Positions 1 to 7,367 of a stretch of 10,368 bases of DNA are shown in pieces. How positions within the stretch are numbered: position 1 is the first letter of the stretch; every line of letters starts with the position of its first letter. Both the position numbers and the translations under genes were made by a program. The stretch is from an uncultured Lachnospiraceae bacterium (GTDB lineage: Bacteria; Bacillota; Clostridia; Lachnospirales; Lachnospiraceae): positions 1 through 10,368 of the forward strand of contig CAJTVL010000116.1 of the NCBI GenBank assembly GCA_910579425.1, given 5' to 3'. The notes beneath the pieces were generated by a model. The model did no database searches and was not told the DNA's origin. It saw nothing but the letters and a program-made list of their open reading frames with translations.

Positions 1-40
1 GATTAAATATGCAGTTGTCAGCGTTCAAAGCAATTGAGTT

Positions 41-706
41 TCACTGATTCAGGTCATATTCAAACCGATCCGAATAATTCACATTCAGATCCAATGGGAA
101 CGGGCATAGTACCTCGCTGGTTTGATGCTTTTTGCGGTATATCTGAAGCCTTACTCCATTCTTCCCCAGACCGCCGCAAAGCCTCCATGGAATACCAAAG
201 TAAGCCAGCCATCTTCCCTCTTCCTCCTTAACAAGTGAGGTATATTCTTCCTTTTCCAACACTGTAATGCGCGCTTGATTCTCTATTCTGTCCGGACCAC
301 CCTTATAAGTATCTTCTCCACCAATATATGTCATCCCTTTCTGTACTTCAGCATGACATTCTCCTCTCCTGTCCACTGTAAAAACAGCAAAATCATACGT
401 TCCAAAGCTGCCTGTACTGACCGCAACTTCAACCTGATCCTTACGCATCAGCGGTCTGCTGTCATTTTTATCACTTCTTTCCATCATGCCAGGCTCCGAA
501 CAGATAAAAAGAATATATAGATTTTTTTCATCCCATAAAAACTTTGTTCTGGTTGGAGTGACCTGCACGTTATTGCCGCCTGCTCTGAAAAATTCATTGA
601 TCTCAACGGCATCCCTCCATTCTTCATCCCGGATTTCCCTGTCTGGCTCCTTATTTACAGCCTTTCCAAGATTCATGGAAGAGACTCCGAATTTCAATTG
701 TCCCAT
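41..706 (-). CDS. CBM9-like (DOMON-fold) carbohydrate-binding family protein
   Basis: A 221-residue protein that resembles the stand-alone family 9-like carbohydrate-binding domains of clostridia. The visible core is the segment DEEWRDAVEINEFF (residues 27-40), then TRTKFLWDEKNLYILFICSEP (52-72). These match the family pattern of a W-x-x-A entry strand followed by a strand around 'D-x-x-x-L-Y-I-x-F'. A later strand near 161-175 reads GRWLAYFGIPW. No signal peptide or membrane segment is visible, so it is probably cytoplasmic or fused to nothing. Its ligand cannot be read from sequence. The ATG at 704-706 is preceded by AAGGAGG seven bases upstream, a textbook site. It lies 117 bp downstream of the LRR gene on the same strand, so it may be transcribed separately. 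Family call fairly sure, biological role unknown. Confidence 0.72.
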   Translation of the reverse strand: MGQLKFGVSSMNLGKAVNKEPDREIRDEEWRDAVEINEFFRAGGNNVQVTPTRTKFLWDEKNLYILFICSEPGMMERSDKNDSRPLMRKDQVEVAVSTGSFGTYDFAVFTVDRRGECHAEVQKGMTYIGGEDTYKGGPDRIENQARITVLEKEEYTSLVKEEEGRWLAYFGIPWRLCGGLGKNGVRLQIYRKKHQTSEVLCPFPLDLNVNYSDRFEYDLNQ

Positions 707-823
707 ACTTTTCCTCCTTGTGTTGATGCATATTCTGTCTTACTTTCAAGTATGAGGAATTCTTCAGTTATTGTATATGATAACATTTCTTGATTTGTAT
801 TCCATTTTCAAAAAGCCGCCCTC

Positions 824-1726
824 TCAATCCAACGACAACCCCTCAAAAAAATCCTCCTCTATCCCCTCCTGAGACTGCCAGCGCATAAGGAAGGCTTTCA
901 TCTCCGGAAAATTCTCCCCCATCTCCAGCAAAATCCCGTCATAATTCTCTATATTAAGGCAGCCCGCCTGACTAAAAGCCTGGTAATAGCTCCGCTCATC
1001 TCCATGCTCTTTAAATACCACCTCCCAGGCAGCTTCTGAGGCACAGCCTTTGGTGTGAGCCGCAAGATAAGTCTCCAGTTCCTGCCGGAAGCTTTCCGCA
1101 AGCCCCATGTCATTGATCAGGCGCAGATAACACAGCCTTGCCTTCTCCCGTCTTCGCTCCGCAAGATAAAACTCCACATTGGCCACAATGTCCTCTTCCC
1201 CGCAGTAGACCATTTTCACGAAACCGTCCTCGTCAGGGGCCGCAAGGAATTCCCGGAGCTTATCGTCAAAGCGAAACAGCCACTCCTGCTGCCCTGCCTC
1301 CCCCGGGGTAAAGAGATAATCTGCCTCCAGCTTTCCGGGAACAGCGCCTAAAAGCCGTCCGATCTGCTCATTACATTGACCATTCAGGTCCAAAGGACAG
1401 ATATTTTCCAGCTTATGACAGTCCTTAAAAACCCCTTTCCCCATGGAAAGGTTCCGCCCGGGGAGAGAAATAACTGCGAGCTCACTGCAATAGGCAAAGG
1501 CCCAGTCCCCAATCTCCACAAGCCCTTCCGGAAGTCGTATTTCCCTCAAATTTTTGCAGCTCAGAAAGGCTTTTTTGTCGATCACAGTCACCGGAAGTGT
1601 GTCAATTTTTGGGGGGATTATGACTCTGCTCAAAATCACTTTGCAAGATTTGATGCAAATACCGTCCTTTCTGACCTCATAGGTCAACCTTCCTCCCTGT
1701 ATTTCCGTTTCCTTTTCCAGTCCCAT
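824..1726 (-). CDS. Leucine-rich-repeat (BspA/LRR_5-type) protein, last gene of MoxR-VWA module
   Basis: A 300-residue protein. Residues about 30-110 carry two to three BspA-type leucine-rich repeats, seen as 'VIDKKAFLSCKNLREIRLPEGL' style units: A-F-x-x-C-x-x-L-x-x-I-x-L-P at 53-66, then WAFAYCSELAVISLP at 75-89, then GVFKDCHKLENI at 98-109. The remaining 190 residues are charged and probably helical, with no family I recognise. There is no signal peptide, unlike surface BspA proteins, so it probably works inside the cell as an interaction partner. The ATG at 1724-1726 starts one base after the stop of the AAA+ ATPase gene. Its ribosome binding site, GGAGGAG, lies inside the end of that gene, which implies tight co-expression. 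A role as adaptor or substrate of the MoxR/VWA pair is inference from context only. Confidence 0.75.
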   Translation of the reverse strand: MGLEKETEIQGGRLTYEVRKDGICIKSCKVILSRVIIPPKIDTLPVTVIDKKAFLSCKNLREIRLPEGLVEIGDWAFAYCSELAVISLPGRNLSMGKGVFKDCHKLENICPLDLNGQCNEQIGRLLGAVPGKLEADYLFTPGEAGQQEWLFRFDDKLREFLAAPDEDGFVKMVYCGEEDIVANVEFYLAERRREKARLCYLRLINDMGLAESFRQELETYLAAHTKGCASEAAWEVVFKEHGDERSYYQAFSQAGCLNIENYDGILLEMGENFPEMKAFLMRWQSQEGIEEDFFEGLSLD

Positions 1727-1727
1727 T

Positions 1728-3275
1728 TCAGCTCATCTCCTCCAGATTCAGGGAGGCAACCTCCTCCCACAGACCGCTGCTGCGTTCGGAAAGCATTAGT
1801 TCCTGACTATGTCTGTGATAGGCTTCGCACCCAAACTGACCGATAAACCGGGCGCAATCGCTCCTCACCGTCAGCTCTGTCACCAGAATCAGCATTTCAT
1901 TTCCCTCCACAAAGGCATTCTCCACAAAGACAAACAGATTTTCCAGTCTCTTCTTTGTATTCTCCACTCTCTTTCGAAGCTGTGCTGTCTGACTGTCAAA
2001 AGCCGCCTTTAACGCCGAGAATTCTTCTGCAGGCAAAGAATGCCCCTTCTCGCCGGCCTCCCTTTCCCTCAGAAGAATCTGCTTTTTCTCTTCCTCCAGG
2101 AAACGAAGAATACGCCTGCCCTTACGCTGCTCCCGCTCCGAAAGGCTGCCTGCAAGTCTTGCCGCTTCCATCTGCTTTTTTCTTGCCTGCATCTGACGCT
2201 CCAGCATATCCGGCACAGAAAGCTGTACGGACTTTTTCAGTGCTCCGCGGATCCCTTTCAGATTTTTGAGCAGTTCCATCAAATAATCGCTGATCTCCAT
2301 ATCCTCGCCCACCTCGCTGGCCGCCTTGTCGATCAGCATGCCAAGAAGAGACAGGCGCTCGTCAAAGGGCGCTATTCTCGCCCTCTCAACCGTATGGGCC
2401 AGAACGCTCCCGTCCAAAATCTCCTCAGTCTGGTATTCCTTCTTATATTTATTATAAAGGTCATAGTAGGCCGTAAACTCCTTCACCACACGCTCATTGC
2501 GGATATACTGTCCTACCAGGGTTTCATCGGCCCTGATCCCCTCTTCTTCATAAAGATGCAAGATCTCCGACAAATCTTCCCAGCCTCTGGCCGTCACATA
2601 ACTCCTGCCGTTTACGGTAGTTTCTATTCTGTAAAAATCATCCTTTTTCAACTCCAGGAAATTCAGGATTGCCCCGTGAAGCCTCTTTTGTCTGGCATAT
2701 TCCTTCCATGCCTTATAATCCGCTTCCACCTCCAATACCTTGAGCCTGTCCATGGTAACCACGTCAAACTCCCGCACAGATTTGTTATACTCCGGCGGGT
2801 TTCCCGCCGTCACAATCACCCACCCTTCGGGCACACTGTGACGGCCAAATACCTTGTACTGCAAAAACTGAAGCATGGAAGGGGAAAGGGTTTCTGACAC
2901 ACAGTTGATCTCATCCAGAAACAGAATTCCCTCCCGGATACCGCTCTTTTCCATCACCTCGTAAATGGAAGCAATGATCTCGCTCATGGTATATTCGGAC
3001 ACATCATAGGTCATGCCCTGATATTCCCTGTGGGAAATAAAGGGAAGCCCCAGGGCCGACTGTCTGGTATGATGGGTCATGGAATAAGAAACCAGCGCAA
3101 TCCCCAGCTCCTGAGCCACCTGCTCCATAATCGCCGTCTTACCGATTCCCGGCGCCCCCAGCAAAAAAATAGGCCTCTGGCGGATCACCGGAATCCGGTA
3201 CTCTCCGAACTCATCCTTCTTTAAGTACAGCCTGACTGTATTTTCTATGTCATCCTTTGCCTGTTTTATGTTCAT
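1728..3275 (-). CDS. MoxR-type AAA+ ATPase
   Basis: A 515-residue AAA+ ATPase of the MoxR/AAA_5 group. Walker A is GAPGIGKT (40-47), Walker B is ILFLDE (117-122), sensor 1 is TAGN (156-159), and an arginine in VTARGWEDL near residue 230 is a plausible sensor 2. MoxR proteins are usually near 300-350 residues. The extra C-terminal part here (about 350-470) is rich in E, K, R and Q and probably forms a coiled coil, interrupted around 415. MoxR ATPases act as chaperones with VWA-domain partners to insert cofactors or remodel complexes, and the VWA partner gene is immediately upstream. Its ATG (3273-3275) overlaps that gene's stop as ATGA, with GAGGAG just upstream. The long coiled-coil tail could be the scaffold holding VWA or LRR partners. 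Confident on fold, substrate unknown. Confidence 0.9.
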   Translation of the reverse strand: MNIKQAKDDIENTVRLYLKKDEFGEYRIPVIRQRPIFLLGAPGIGKTAIMEQVAQELGIALVSYSMTHHTRQSALGLPFISHREYQGMTYDVSEYTMSEIIASIYEVMEKSGIREGILFLDEINCVSETLSPSMLQFLQYKVFGRHSVPEGWVIVTAGNPPEYNKSVREFDVVTMDRLKVLEVEADYKAWKEYARQKRLHGAILNFLELKKDDFYRIETTVNGRSYVTARGWEDLSEILHLYEEEGIRADETLVGQYIRNERVVKEFTAYYDLYNKYKKEYQTEEILDGSVLAHTVERARIAPFDERLSLLGMLIDKAASEVGEDMEISDYLMELLKNLKGIRGALKKSVQLSVPDMLERQMQARKKQMEAARLAGSLSEREQRKGRRILRFLEEEKKQILLREREAGEKGHSLPAEEFSALKAAFDSQTAQLRKRVENTKKRLENLFVFVENAFVEGNEMLILVTELTVRSDCARFIGQFGCEAYHRHSQELMLSERSSGLWEEVASLNLEEMS

Positions 3276-4552
3276 AGCTCCTCTTTCCTTTCCATTAAAA
3301 CCTTTACTGCCCAGGGCGGCACCTGGGGTCCCTCATCTCCATTGTCAGGGAATACAAACATTACCTGATAGGGCGGCATGGCCTTGGGATAAACGCCATA
3401 ACCGTCCGTAAAATAGAGCATCCCCTTTAAATTCTCAAACTCCCCTTCCCGGATCAGTTCTTCCACATAAGTAAATACCGGTCGAAAATCTGTGGAACCG
3501 AAACCCGTCAGCCTCTCATGGCTCAAAAAGAAATCCAGCTCATCCCTGCAGGTGATCTTCGTATCTCTTCTCACCTCATGATCGCACTGTATAATATGCA
3601 CATTCATCTTCCGGAAAAAGGTTTCCTCTCCGCTTAAAATACCATAAGTCTCCTGCAGAAAAGAACGCACTACTTCTCCCCGGCAGGAAGCCGAAGTGTC
3701 GATTGCAATCACAAATTCCCGTACTTTCCTGCTGTCCTTATACTCCAAAGGCTCCACTAAGGGCATATTTCCGTACTGAGAAAGGCCGTAGGTATAATAA
3801 ATATAGTCAAACTCCTCGTCATTGACCTGTATATCCTCATTCATCACCATGAATTTACGAAGCAATTCCTCATAGGAGTGCCTGTCCCTTACCGCCTCCA
3901 GCAGACTCTTTTCCAGGCTCTCAGACCTGGTTTTCCCTCTGGAAAAGGACTTCAGATCCGCCTGCACCCGTTCGCTTAATTTCTTCCACTGCTCTGCCGA
4001 AACGGAAAGCTCCTCTGTGGGCATCCAGCCTCTGTGGGAGTCCATGAAAAAAAGACGGCCAAGCTCTGCCCGCTCCCCCGCGCTCACCTGGAAATTCCGA
4101 AGATAACCGTAAATTTTCTCCGCGGTAAGACTATGTATTTCTTCCTTAATATAAGCGAGCTTTTTTTGAGCCTCCTCATCCCGTTTCAGAGCTGTCCCCG
4201 GAAGCTTAAGCTCCAGAATCGCCGCCTCCGCCGCCATGTCCGCCGCAAGACTCCAGGCATCCTGTTCCAATTTATCAAAGCGAAAGCTGTGGTAAAAGAT
4301 CAGATGAAATAAAATATGCAGATACATCCGCAGAGCAAAAGCCGGTTCCTCTTTATACCTTTTCAAAAGAAAAACCGGATCATAATATATTTTGGCACCC
4401 TCTGCGGCAAAGCTTTCAATTCCCCTGCGGGGCGTCAGTTCAAGGGCTGACAATGCCGTATCCAGAAAGCGCATATTGACTAAAATACCGTCCCTGGCAA
4501 GATTCATTGCCTTTGCCGCCAGGGCTTTTGCCTTATCATACGGCTCACTCAT
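3272..4552 (-). CDS. VWA-domain protein with metallopeptidase-like N-terminus (DUF2201 type)
   Basis: A 426-residue protein with two parts. The C-terminal half (about 278-420) is a von Willebrand A domain with a complete metal-ion-dependent adhesion site: DTSAS at 285-289, the threonine in GFGSTDF near 354, and FTDG at 381-384. The N-terminal half (about 10-130) resembles the putative metallopeptidase domain that pairs with such VWA domains. Where the family has HExxH, this protein has HILFH (79-83), so the catalytic glutamate is absent and the domain is probably not a peptidase. An AADMA segment at 103-107 matches the later conserved helix. The gene starts six bases after the dCMP deaminase gene and overlaps the next gene, a MoxR ATPase, by 4 bp. 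The ribosome binding site is weak (AGAGGG about 12 bases upstream), so translational coupling is likely. Such pairs form ATPase/VWA chaperones. Confidence 0.87.
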   Translation of the reverse strand: MSEPYDKAKALAAKAMNLARDGILVNMRFLDTALSALELTPRRGIESFAAEGAKIYYDPVFLLKRYKEEPAFALRMYLHILFHLIFYHSFRFDKLEQDAWSLAADMAAEAAILELKLPGTALKRDEEAQKKLAYIKEEIHSLTAEKIYGYLRNFQVSAGERAELGRLFFMDSHRGWMPTEELSVSAEQWKKLSERVQADLKSFSRGKTRSESLEKSLLEAVRDRHSYEELLRKFMVMNEDIQVNDEEFDYIYYTYGLSQYGNMPLVEPLEYKDSRKVREFVIAIDTSASCRGEVVRSFLQETYGILSGEETFFRKMNVHIIQCDHEVRRDTKITCRDELDFFLSHERLTGFGSTDFRPVFTYVEELIREGEFENLKGMLYFTDGYGVYPKAMPPYQVMFVFPDNGDEGPQVPPWAVKVLMERKEEL

Positions 4553-4557
4553 ACCTT

Positions 4558-5049
4558 TTAATACCCTCTCTGTCCCTCTAAGGATTCATCATGATCAATC
4601 CATTCCTGAACCATAATCATCCGATATTCATCCCTGCTGTCCCTGATATAGACCCGTTCAATCCCGGCATTGATCATCACCCTTTTACACATGGAACAGT
4701 TGTTTGAATTGGGAATATACTCTCCGGTCTGCGCATCCACCCCCGCCATATACATGGCGCTCCCGATCATCTTGTCTCTGGAGGCGCTGATAATCGCGTT
4801 CATCTCCGCATGTACGCTGCGGCACAGCTCGTAACGCTCTCCCCTTGGAATGTTAAGCTCCTGCCGGATACACTTTCCGGTATCCGTGCAGTTTATTCTT
4901 CCTCTGGGAGCTCCCACATAACCGGTGGAGATCACTTCATCATTTTTTACGATTACCGCCCCGTACCACCGTCTGAAGCAGGTGCTGCGCTTCGCCACTG
5001 TCTCCGCCAAATCCAGATAATAATTGATTTTATCCCGACGCTCTGTCAT
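4558..5049 (-). CDS. Deoxycytidylate (dCMP) deaminase
   Basis: A 163-residue zinc enzyme that converts dCMP to dUMP, feeding dTMP synthesis in the cytoplasm. The zinc-binding signature is present: HAE at 80-82 (zinc histidine and the proton-shuttling glutamate) and NCSMC at 117-121 (both cysteine ligands). The usual proline before the first cysteine is replaced by asparagine. The segment YGAVIVKNDEVISTGYVGAPRG (29-50) is the typical substrate-site strand and loop of the dCMP deaminase/ComEB group, and length is normal. I chose the ATG at 5047-5049 because GGGGAGG lies seven bases upstream and the protein starts as the family does; an upstream in-frame ATG at 5148 would add 33 residues of shadow sequence inside the preceding gene. 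It lies 14 bp after the MraY-like gene, within the operon. Confidence 0.93.
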   Translation of the reverse strand: MTERRDKINYYLDLAETVAKRSTCFRRWYGAVIVKNDEVISTGYVGAPRGRINCTDTGKCIRQELNIPRGERYELCRSVHAEMNAIISASRDKMIGSAMYMAGVDAQTGEYIPNSNNCSMCKRVMINAGIERVYIRDSRDEYRMIMVQEWIDHDESLEGQRGY

Positions 5050-5063
5050 TTTATCCTCCCCTG

Positions 5064-6023
5064 CTATAGCAGCACTGCATAAACCATCGCCAGCGAAACC
5101 ACGATCTGTATGATCGCAAACCGCACCACCGTCTGGGTATTGGACCATCCCATATTTTTCCGCACATGATCATGCAGCGGCGTCCTCACATGGTTTAAAA
5201 TATGGATTTTGCAGGTCTTTATCAGCCCGACCTTAAGCAGTCCCAGCCCGCCGTCCAAAATAAACACCATTGCCACCGGAAGATACATAAAGGGGCTTCC
5301 GCTTTTCAAAGCGGTGATACTGATAAAAATCCCCATGGCGCGGCTGCCCGCATCCCCCATCATAAGACGGCTTGGGGTTGCATTATACCACAAATACCCC
5401 AGAATACAGATAATAAAAATCAAAATCAGGAAAGTAAAATCATCCTTGCCTGTAATATTATCAATCACATAAAAAGTGGCAAGCGTTATGATCGCCAGGG
5501 TTCCCGAGAGCCCGTCCACTCCGTCGGAGCAGTTGGTGACATTGATGGCCCCCCACACCAGGGCCACTGTCAAAATTCCGAACAGAAGCGGCGGAATCGT
5601 CAAATCCACCTCAAACACCGCCAGCCTGATGGTATTGGAGTTGAAATTCAGATAAGTAACCGCCACAATGGCCGCCACCACCAAATCCAGCAGGCCCTTT
5701 TTCAGCCCGCCCCAGGGCCTTTCCGCCGCATCGTCCATGAAGCCTGTCAGCATCTCCGCCACAATCAAAATCAGATAGATCACCGTTTCCAGACTGACCT
5801 GCGCGAAGAGAAGCGCAGCAACGGTAAAGACCAGGATAAAAATAATTCCCGCCCCCCTGGGCTTGCCGGCCGAGAGCTTTCCCTCCACCGCAAACTCTCT
5901 TCCTCCGTCCCGGGGCAGCAGATTGCTTAGCTTCGCCGTCAGAATACAAGTACCTGCAAAGGCCAGGAGCAGTCCTATAGCTGCCACTGACGGCTGATTT
6001 TGCTTTATAAAAAAGTGGATCAC
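5064..6023 (-). CDS. MraY-like polyprenyl-phosphate sugar-1-phosphate transferase
   Basis: A 319-residue integral membrane protein with about ten hydrophobic helices, the length of Bacillus MraY. MraY joins phospho-MurNAc-pentapeptide to undecaprenyl phosphate to make lipid I at the cytoplasmic face. The family landmarks are here: a DD pair in GFMDDAAERPWGG (D97, D98), NVTNCSDGVDGLSG (161-174), MGDAGSRAMG (222-231) and PLHDHVRKNMGW (282-293). Several positions deviate: the usual PIHHH is PLHDH, the usual MGDTGS is MGDAGS followed by Arg, and NLTDGLDGL is NCSDGVDGL. It also sits outside a cell-wall (dcw) cluster, so it may be a paralogue or a relative using another UDP-sugar. The start is GTG at 6021-6023, overlapping the RNase H stop as GTGA, with AAGGAGGAAA upstream. 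Confidence 0.87.
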   Translation of the reverse strand: MIHFFIKQNQPSVAAIGLLLAFAGTCILTAKLSNLLPRDGGREFAVEGKLSAGKPRGAGIIFILVFTVAALLFAQVSLETVIYLILIVAEMLTGFMDDAAERPWGGLKKGLLDLVVAAIVAVTYLNFNSNTIRLAVFEVDLTIPPLLFGILTVALVWGAINVTNCSDGVDGLSGTLAIITLATFYVIDNITGKDDFTFLILIFIICILGYLWYNATPSRLMMGDAGSRAMGIFISITALKSGSPFMYLPVAMVFILDGGLGLLKVGLIKTCKIHILNHVRTPLHDHVRKNMGWSNTQTVVRFAIIQIVVSLAMVYAVLL

Positions 6024-6673
6024 TTTTGTTTCCTCCTTCGGTCTGACCCTTTACGCACCGGCGCGCCTCCTGCTTCCTCAATCCCAAGCGCTTCTTTGGC
6101 AAGACGATCCGCCATATCATTATATTTATCATTGGAATGCCCGGTTACTTTTACAAACCGGATCTTTACCTGAGCGCTCGCTTTGTCGAAAAAAGCCTTG
6201 TAGGCCCTGGTGCCCTCCTTGTTGGTCTTCCACTCTCCCAGACACCACTTGGCGATTCCCTCATAATCATGGTAGATTTCAATGGCGGCAATCCCCCTGT
6301 CAAGAGCATACTGCATGGCCGCCTCGGCACCCTTGATCTCCCCCGCCACATTCCGCATCAGAGAAAGTTCCTCATCCTGAAAGCGGCGGCGATAAGTCTC
6401 TTCCCCGTCCTCTTTCAGCACCACCATCCCGTAAGCAAACTCCCTGGTGGCATGGTTATAGCTTCCGTCAACATATATTTTAACACAGTCCCTGTCCTTT
6501 AAACCATCTTTTCTGGAAAAATTATCCTCCAGATAGGCGGCGGCCTCCTCCCGGGTCTTAAAACTCTTATATGCGGCTCCCGAGTATCCATGCACACTTG
6601 CCCTGCATTCCTCCCATGTAGTAAAAATTCCGGTCTCGGCCCCTGTCTTCACCGCATAATATTTCTCTGCCAT
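6020..6673 (-). CDS. rnhA: Ribonuclease H1 with N-terminal hybrid-binding domain
   Basis: A 217-residue RNase H1 that cuts the RNA strand of RNA/DNA hybrids (R-loops, primers). Residues 1-52 are the caulimovirus viroplasmin-type hybrid-binding domain: KYYAVKTGAETGIFTTWEEC, then GYSGAAYKSFKTREEAAAYL. Residues 64-197 are the catalytic domain. The acidic catalytic residues are visible as D69 in YVDGSY, E112 in AGEIKGAE, D136 in YHDYEG and D189 in MADRLAKEA, with H179 in TGHS on the flexible loop. The C-terminal tail is short, basic and probably disordered. The ATG at 6671-6673 has GGAGG six bases upstream; a longer frame from 6715 would prepend 14 residues that do not belong to the domain. It is the first gene of the operon, and a GC-rich hairpin stands just upstream of its ribosome binding site. 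Confidence 0.93.
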   Translation of the reverse strand: MAEKYYAVKTGAETGIFTTWEECRASVHGYSGAAYKSFKTREEAAAYLEDNFSRKDGLKDRDCVKIYVDGSYNHATREFAYGMVVLKEDGEETYRRRFQDEELSLMRNVAGEIKGAEAAMQYALDRGIAAIEIYHDYEGIAKWCLGEWKTNKEGTRAYKAFFDKASAQVKIRFVKVTGHSNDKYNDMADRLAKEALGIEEAGGAPVRKGSDRRRKQK

Positions 6674-6686
6674 CCAAAACCTCCAT

Positions 6687-6705
6687 GCCGCCGTTTTCCG
6701 GCGGC
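6687..6705 (-). promoter_or_regulatory. GC hairpin directly upstream of the RNase H ribosome binding site
   Basis: On the minus strand GCCGCCG is followed by loop GAAAA and then CGGCGGC, a perfect 7-bp, all-GC stem with a five-base loop. It ends two bases before GGAGG (6680-6684) of the RNase H gene. In the mRNA leader it could modulate ribosome access or protect the 5' end. No U-tract follows, so it is not a terminator. The structure is read directly; its role is inference. Confidence 0.55.
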
Positions 6706-6770
6706 TTTCCACCATAAATTATTACCCTCTGCACTGTCATAAAAGAGAATTTTTCCGCGATAAATGACCC

Positions 6771-6800
6771 TTTACAGAGCAGGACCCATAAGGCTATACT
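6771..6800 (+). promoter_or_regulatory. Sigma-A-type promoter candidate with no gene behind it
   Basis: TTTACA (6771-6776) and TATACT (6795-6800), each five of six matches to consensus, are separated by 18 bp. Transcription would begin near 6807 and run at once into the hairpin at 6819-6849. No open reading frame with a ribosome binding site follows before the minus-strand gene at 7008-7220. It may make a short non-coding RNA, or it may be chance. Confidence 0.35.
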
Positions 6801-6818
6801 ATACTTGTAAAAGGGGTA

Positions 6819-6852
6819 AACGGTGATCGCCTTTCGGGGCATCGCCGTTTTC
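6819..6852 (+). terminator. Terminator-like hairpin in the RNase H upstream region
   Basis: AACGGTGAT (6819-6827) pairs with ATCGCCGTT (6841-6849), with one G-T wobble. The inner GCC/GGC extends the stem to about 12 bp with one bulged C. On the plus strand TTCG and further T-rich bases follow. It would end transcripts from the promoter at 6771-6800. It could also mark the end of the 70-residue gene's minus-strand transcript before the RNase H operon, although the T-tract is weaker in that direction. Confidence 0.4.
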
Positions 6853-7007
6853 GTTTCCTCTGAGAGCCGTAAGAACAGCCCGCTCAGAAAATTTTACCAT
6901 GTACCCGTCCTGAAATCAATCAGTTTCTGTCATATGCCCTGTTCACATGCCCTATCTCCAAAAATTGAAATTTGAAACAGATATGATCAATCGATGATAA
7001 GAAAGTA

Positions 7008-7220
7008 TTAATATGCCAAACCATAGGCTTCTTCCAACTGCTCCGCCTTCTTCTCCATAAATGTAAGCATCGCGTTGGTATTATCCGCACAGCCGTTCAC
7101 AACAAACTGCAAGATCTCTTTTTCTCCCCAGCCATTAATCCCTTTAAATCTTCTGGCAAGACTCTCCAGCCTTTCCTGCTGGTCATCCTCCAATATAATT
7201 GTCACTTCATAAAACTTCAT
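7008..7220 (-). CDS. Small protein of 70 residues, possible ribbon-helix-helix regulator
   Basis: I do not recognise this gene with certainty. It opens with a beta strand (FYEVTIIL, 3-10), followed by an acidic-basic helix (EDDQQERLESLARRF) and a second helical region starting WGEKEILQFVV. This order, strand then two helices in a very short protein, fits ribbon-helix-helix DNA-binding proteins, but the match is only by pattern. The tail is helical and charged (TFMEKKAEQLEEA). The ATG at 7218-7220 has AAGGAGT seven bases upstream, so translation is credible. It is transcribed divergently from the XRE repressor gene with a shared 147-bp promoter region carrying repeated motifs, which suggests the two form one regulatory unit. 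An antitoxin-like role is possible, but no toxin gene is seen. Confidence 0.6.
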   Translation of the reverse strand: MKFYEVTIILEDDQQERLESLARRFKGINGWGEKEILQFVVNGCADNTNAMLTFMEKKAEQLEEAYGLAY

Positions 7221-7367
7221 ACAATACTCCTTTTTTATATGGCAAATCTCAATAATAACAATATCACATTGTGGAATTGTTCACAATATTGATTTCCGAT
7301 TTTTCAGTCCATAATAATAGCACAAGACAACAGTTTGGCCTGCCATATTGTGTAATGTAAGAAAGAG
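7221..7367. promoter_or_regulatory. Divergent promoter region with repeated operator-like motifs
   Basis: Three copies of ATTGTGnAA are present: 7268-7276 (plus), 7279-7287 (minus) and 7347-7355 (plus). The first two face each other and make a dyad, ATTGTG, eight bases, CACAAT. The third sits right before the ribosome binding site of the XRE gene. In addition ATATGGCA (7237-7244) and TGCCATAT (7341-7348) form an 8-bp inverted repeat spanning the region. These are candidate binding sites for the XRE repressor or the 70-residue protein. Repeats are read directly; protein binding is inference. Confidence 0.5.

Larger units (their letters stand above)
6716..7007. other. Intergenic region between the operon head and the small gene
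   Basis: About 290 bases without a supported gene. It holds the plus-strand promoter pair and the hairpin described separately. A weak minus-strand promoter candidate for the RNase H operon is TTTACC, 16 bases, TATAGC, within about 6795-6823. The part from 6860 to 7007 is AT-rich, and I see nothing further in it. Confidence 0.5.

Noticed and set aside
721..823. Promoter for the CBM9-like gene
   Set aside because: TATCAT and TATACA hexamers are present on the minus strand, but none has a credible -35 at 16-18 bp.
2040..2897. A 285-codon plus-strand frame
   Set aside because: It is the antisense of the AAA+ ATPase gene, whose Walker and sensor motifs are intact; the frame has no family features.
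5202..6132. Long open frames of 242 (plus) and 173 (minus) codons across the MraY-like gene
   Set aside because: They are antisense or shifted readings of a clear membrane-protein gene, with no ribosome binding site and no recognisable domain.
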